Source of the DNA: Ignavibacteria bacterium | GTDB lineage: Bacteria; Bacteroidota; Ignavibacteria; Ignavibacteriales; Melioribacteraceae | Direction of reading: 5' to 3' | NCBI GenBank assembly: GCA_027347545.1 | Contig: DAIEQT010000334.1 | Location: 1-5,168 of the forward strand | DNA length: 5,168 nt | Shown here: piece by piece, positions 5,063 through 5,168 of the stretch | Numbering within the stretch: the stretch's first letter is position 1 | Layout: each line of letters begins with the position of its first letter | Program-made: the position numbers and the translations under genes | Notes under the pieces: generated by a model | The model's input: only the letters and a program-made list of their open reading frames with translations | Database searches by the model: none | Told to the model about the DNA's origin: nothing

Positions 5063-5168
5063 AGTCTCTATAAACGTCAAAAATAAAGATGGCTTTGTGT
5101 GTGAAGGTCTCGGTTCATCGTAGTATGCGTCAGCCAGTATTACATAAAGAACATTATGCTAAAGTCTT

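Larger units (their letters stand above)
4849..5168. other. 320-base leader/intergenic region without a convincing gene
   Basis: On the minus strand every frame is broken by stops and no start has a usable ribosome-binding site. On the plus strand an ATG at 5089 stays open for 26 codons to the window edge, but it lacks a good Shine-Dalgarno and its product is not recognised. The middle part (4968-5090) is AT-rich and holds the repeats listed separately. I could not find a convincing -35/-10 pair. TAAAAT (minus strand, about 4979-4984) and TATAAC (minus strand, about 5020-5025) are isolated -10-like hexamers. The most likely content is the promoter and operator for the leftward operon. Confidence 0.5.

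Noticed and set aside
5089..5168. Possible divergent plus-strand gene running off the right edge
   Set aside because: Only 26 codons are visible, there is no good Shine-Dalgarno before the ATG, and the peptide is not recognisable. Sequence beyond the edge would decide.

Overview
The window is an AT-rich piece of what looks like a bacteriophage or prophage early region, or another element carrying a phage-type replication module. Every supported gene lies on the minus strand and is read from right to left as one compact run. Two genes can be named from sequence. One encodes a DnaB-family replicative helicase (1777-3198). Just upstream of it, another encodes a protein with the phage replisome-organiser N-terminal domain (3210-3950). 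The host is bacterial, but I cannot place its phylum: most genes have recognisable Shine-Dalgarno sequences (GGAGGTGAT, AAGGAG, GGGGAG), and nothing else is diagnostic. No integrase, capsid, tail, lysis, tRNA, CRISPR or IS gene is visible.

Layout in transcription order: (1) 5168-4849 is a 320-base stretch without a convincing gene. It holds an AT-rich part, two small dyads and a 10-bp direct repeat, and is probably the leader/operator of the operon. (2) 4848-4669 encodes a 59-aa ribbon-helix-helix-like regulator. (3) 4650-4369 encodes a 93-aa basic helical protein. (4) 4372-3950 encodes a 140-aa protein of unknown function, joined to its neighbours by ATGA and TGATG stop/start overlaps. (5) 3950-3210 is the replisome organiser. 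(6) 3198-1777 is the DnaB-type helicase. (7) 1713-1 holds six small genes (87, 117, 67, 88, 99 and at least 64 codons), nearly all predicted helical or coiled-coil, none recognised, the last running off the left edge.

A plausible working model is that the organiser binds an origin and brings in the phage's own DnaB-like helicase, with the small regulator at the head of the operon controlling transcription. Inside the organiser gene, in the stretch encoding the linker between its two domains, are a 12-bp perfect palindrome, a repeated 9-mer and an adjacent 80-bp tract of 22.5% G+C. This arrangement resembles the lambda origin inside gene O and is the best candidate origin here. The least explained part is the downstream array of small helical genes. 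It includes an 8-bp triple tandem repeat that creates a chain of overlapping stop/start codons between two genes. Functions beyond the helicase, the organiser and the likely DNA-binding regulator are inference.
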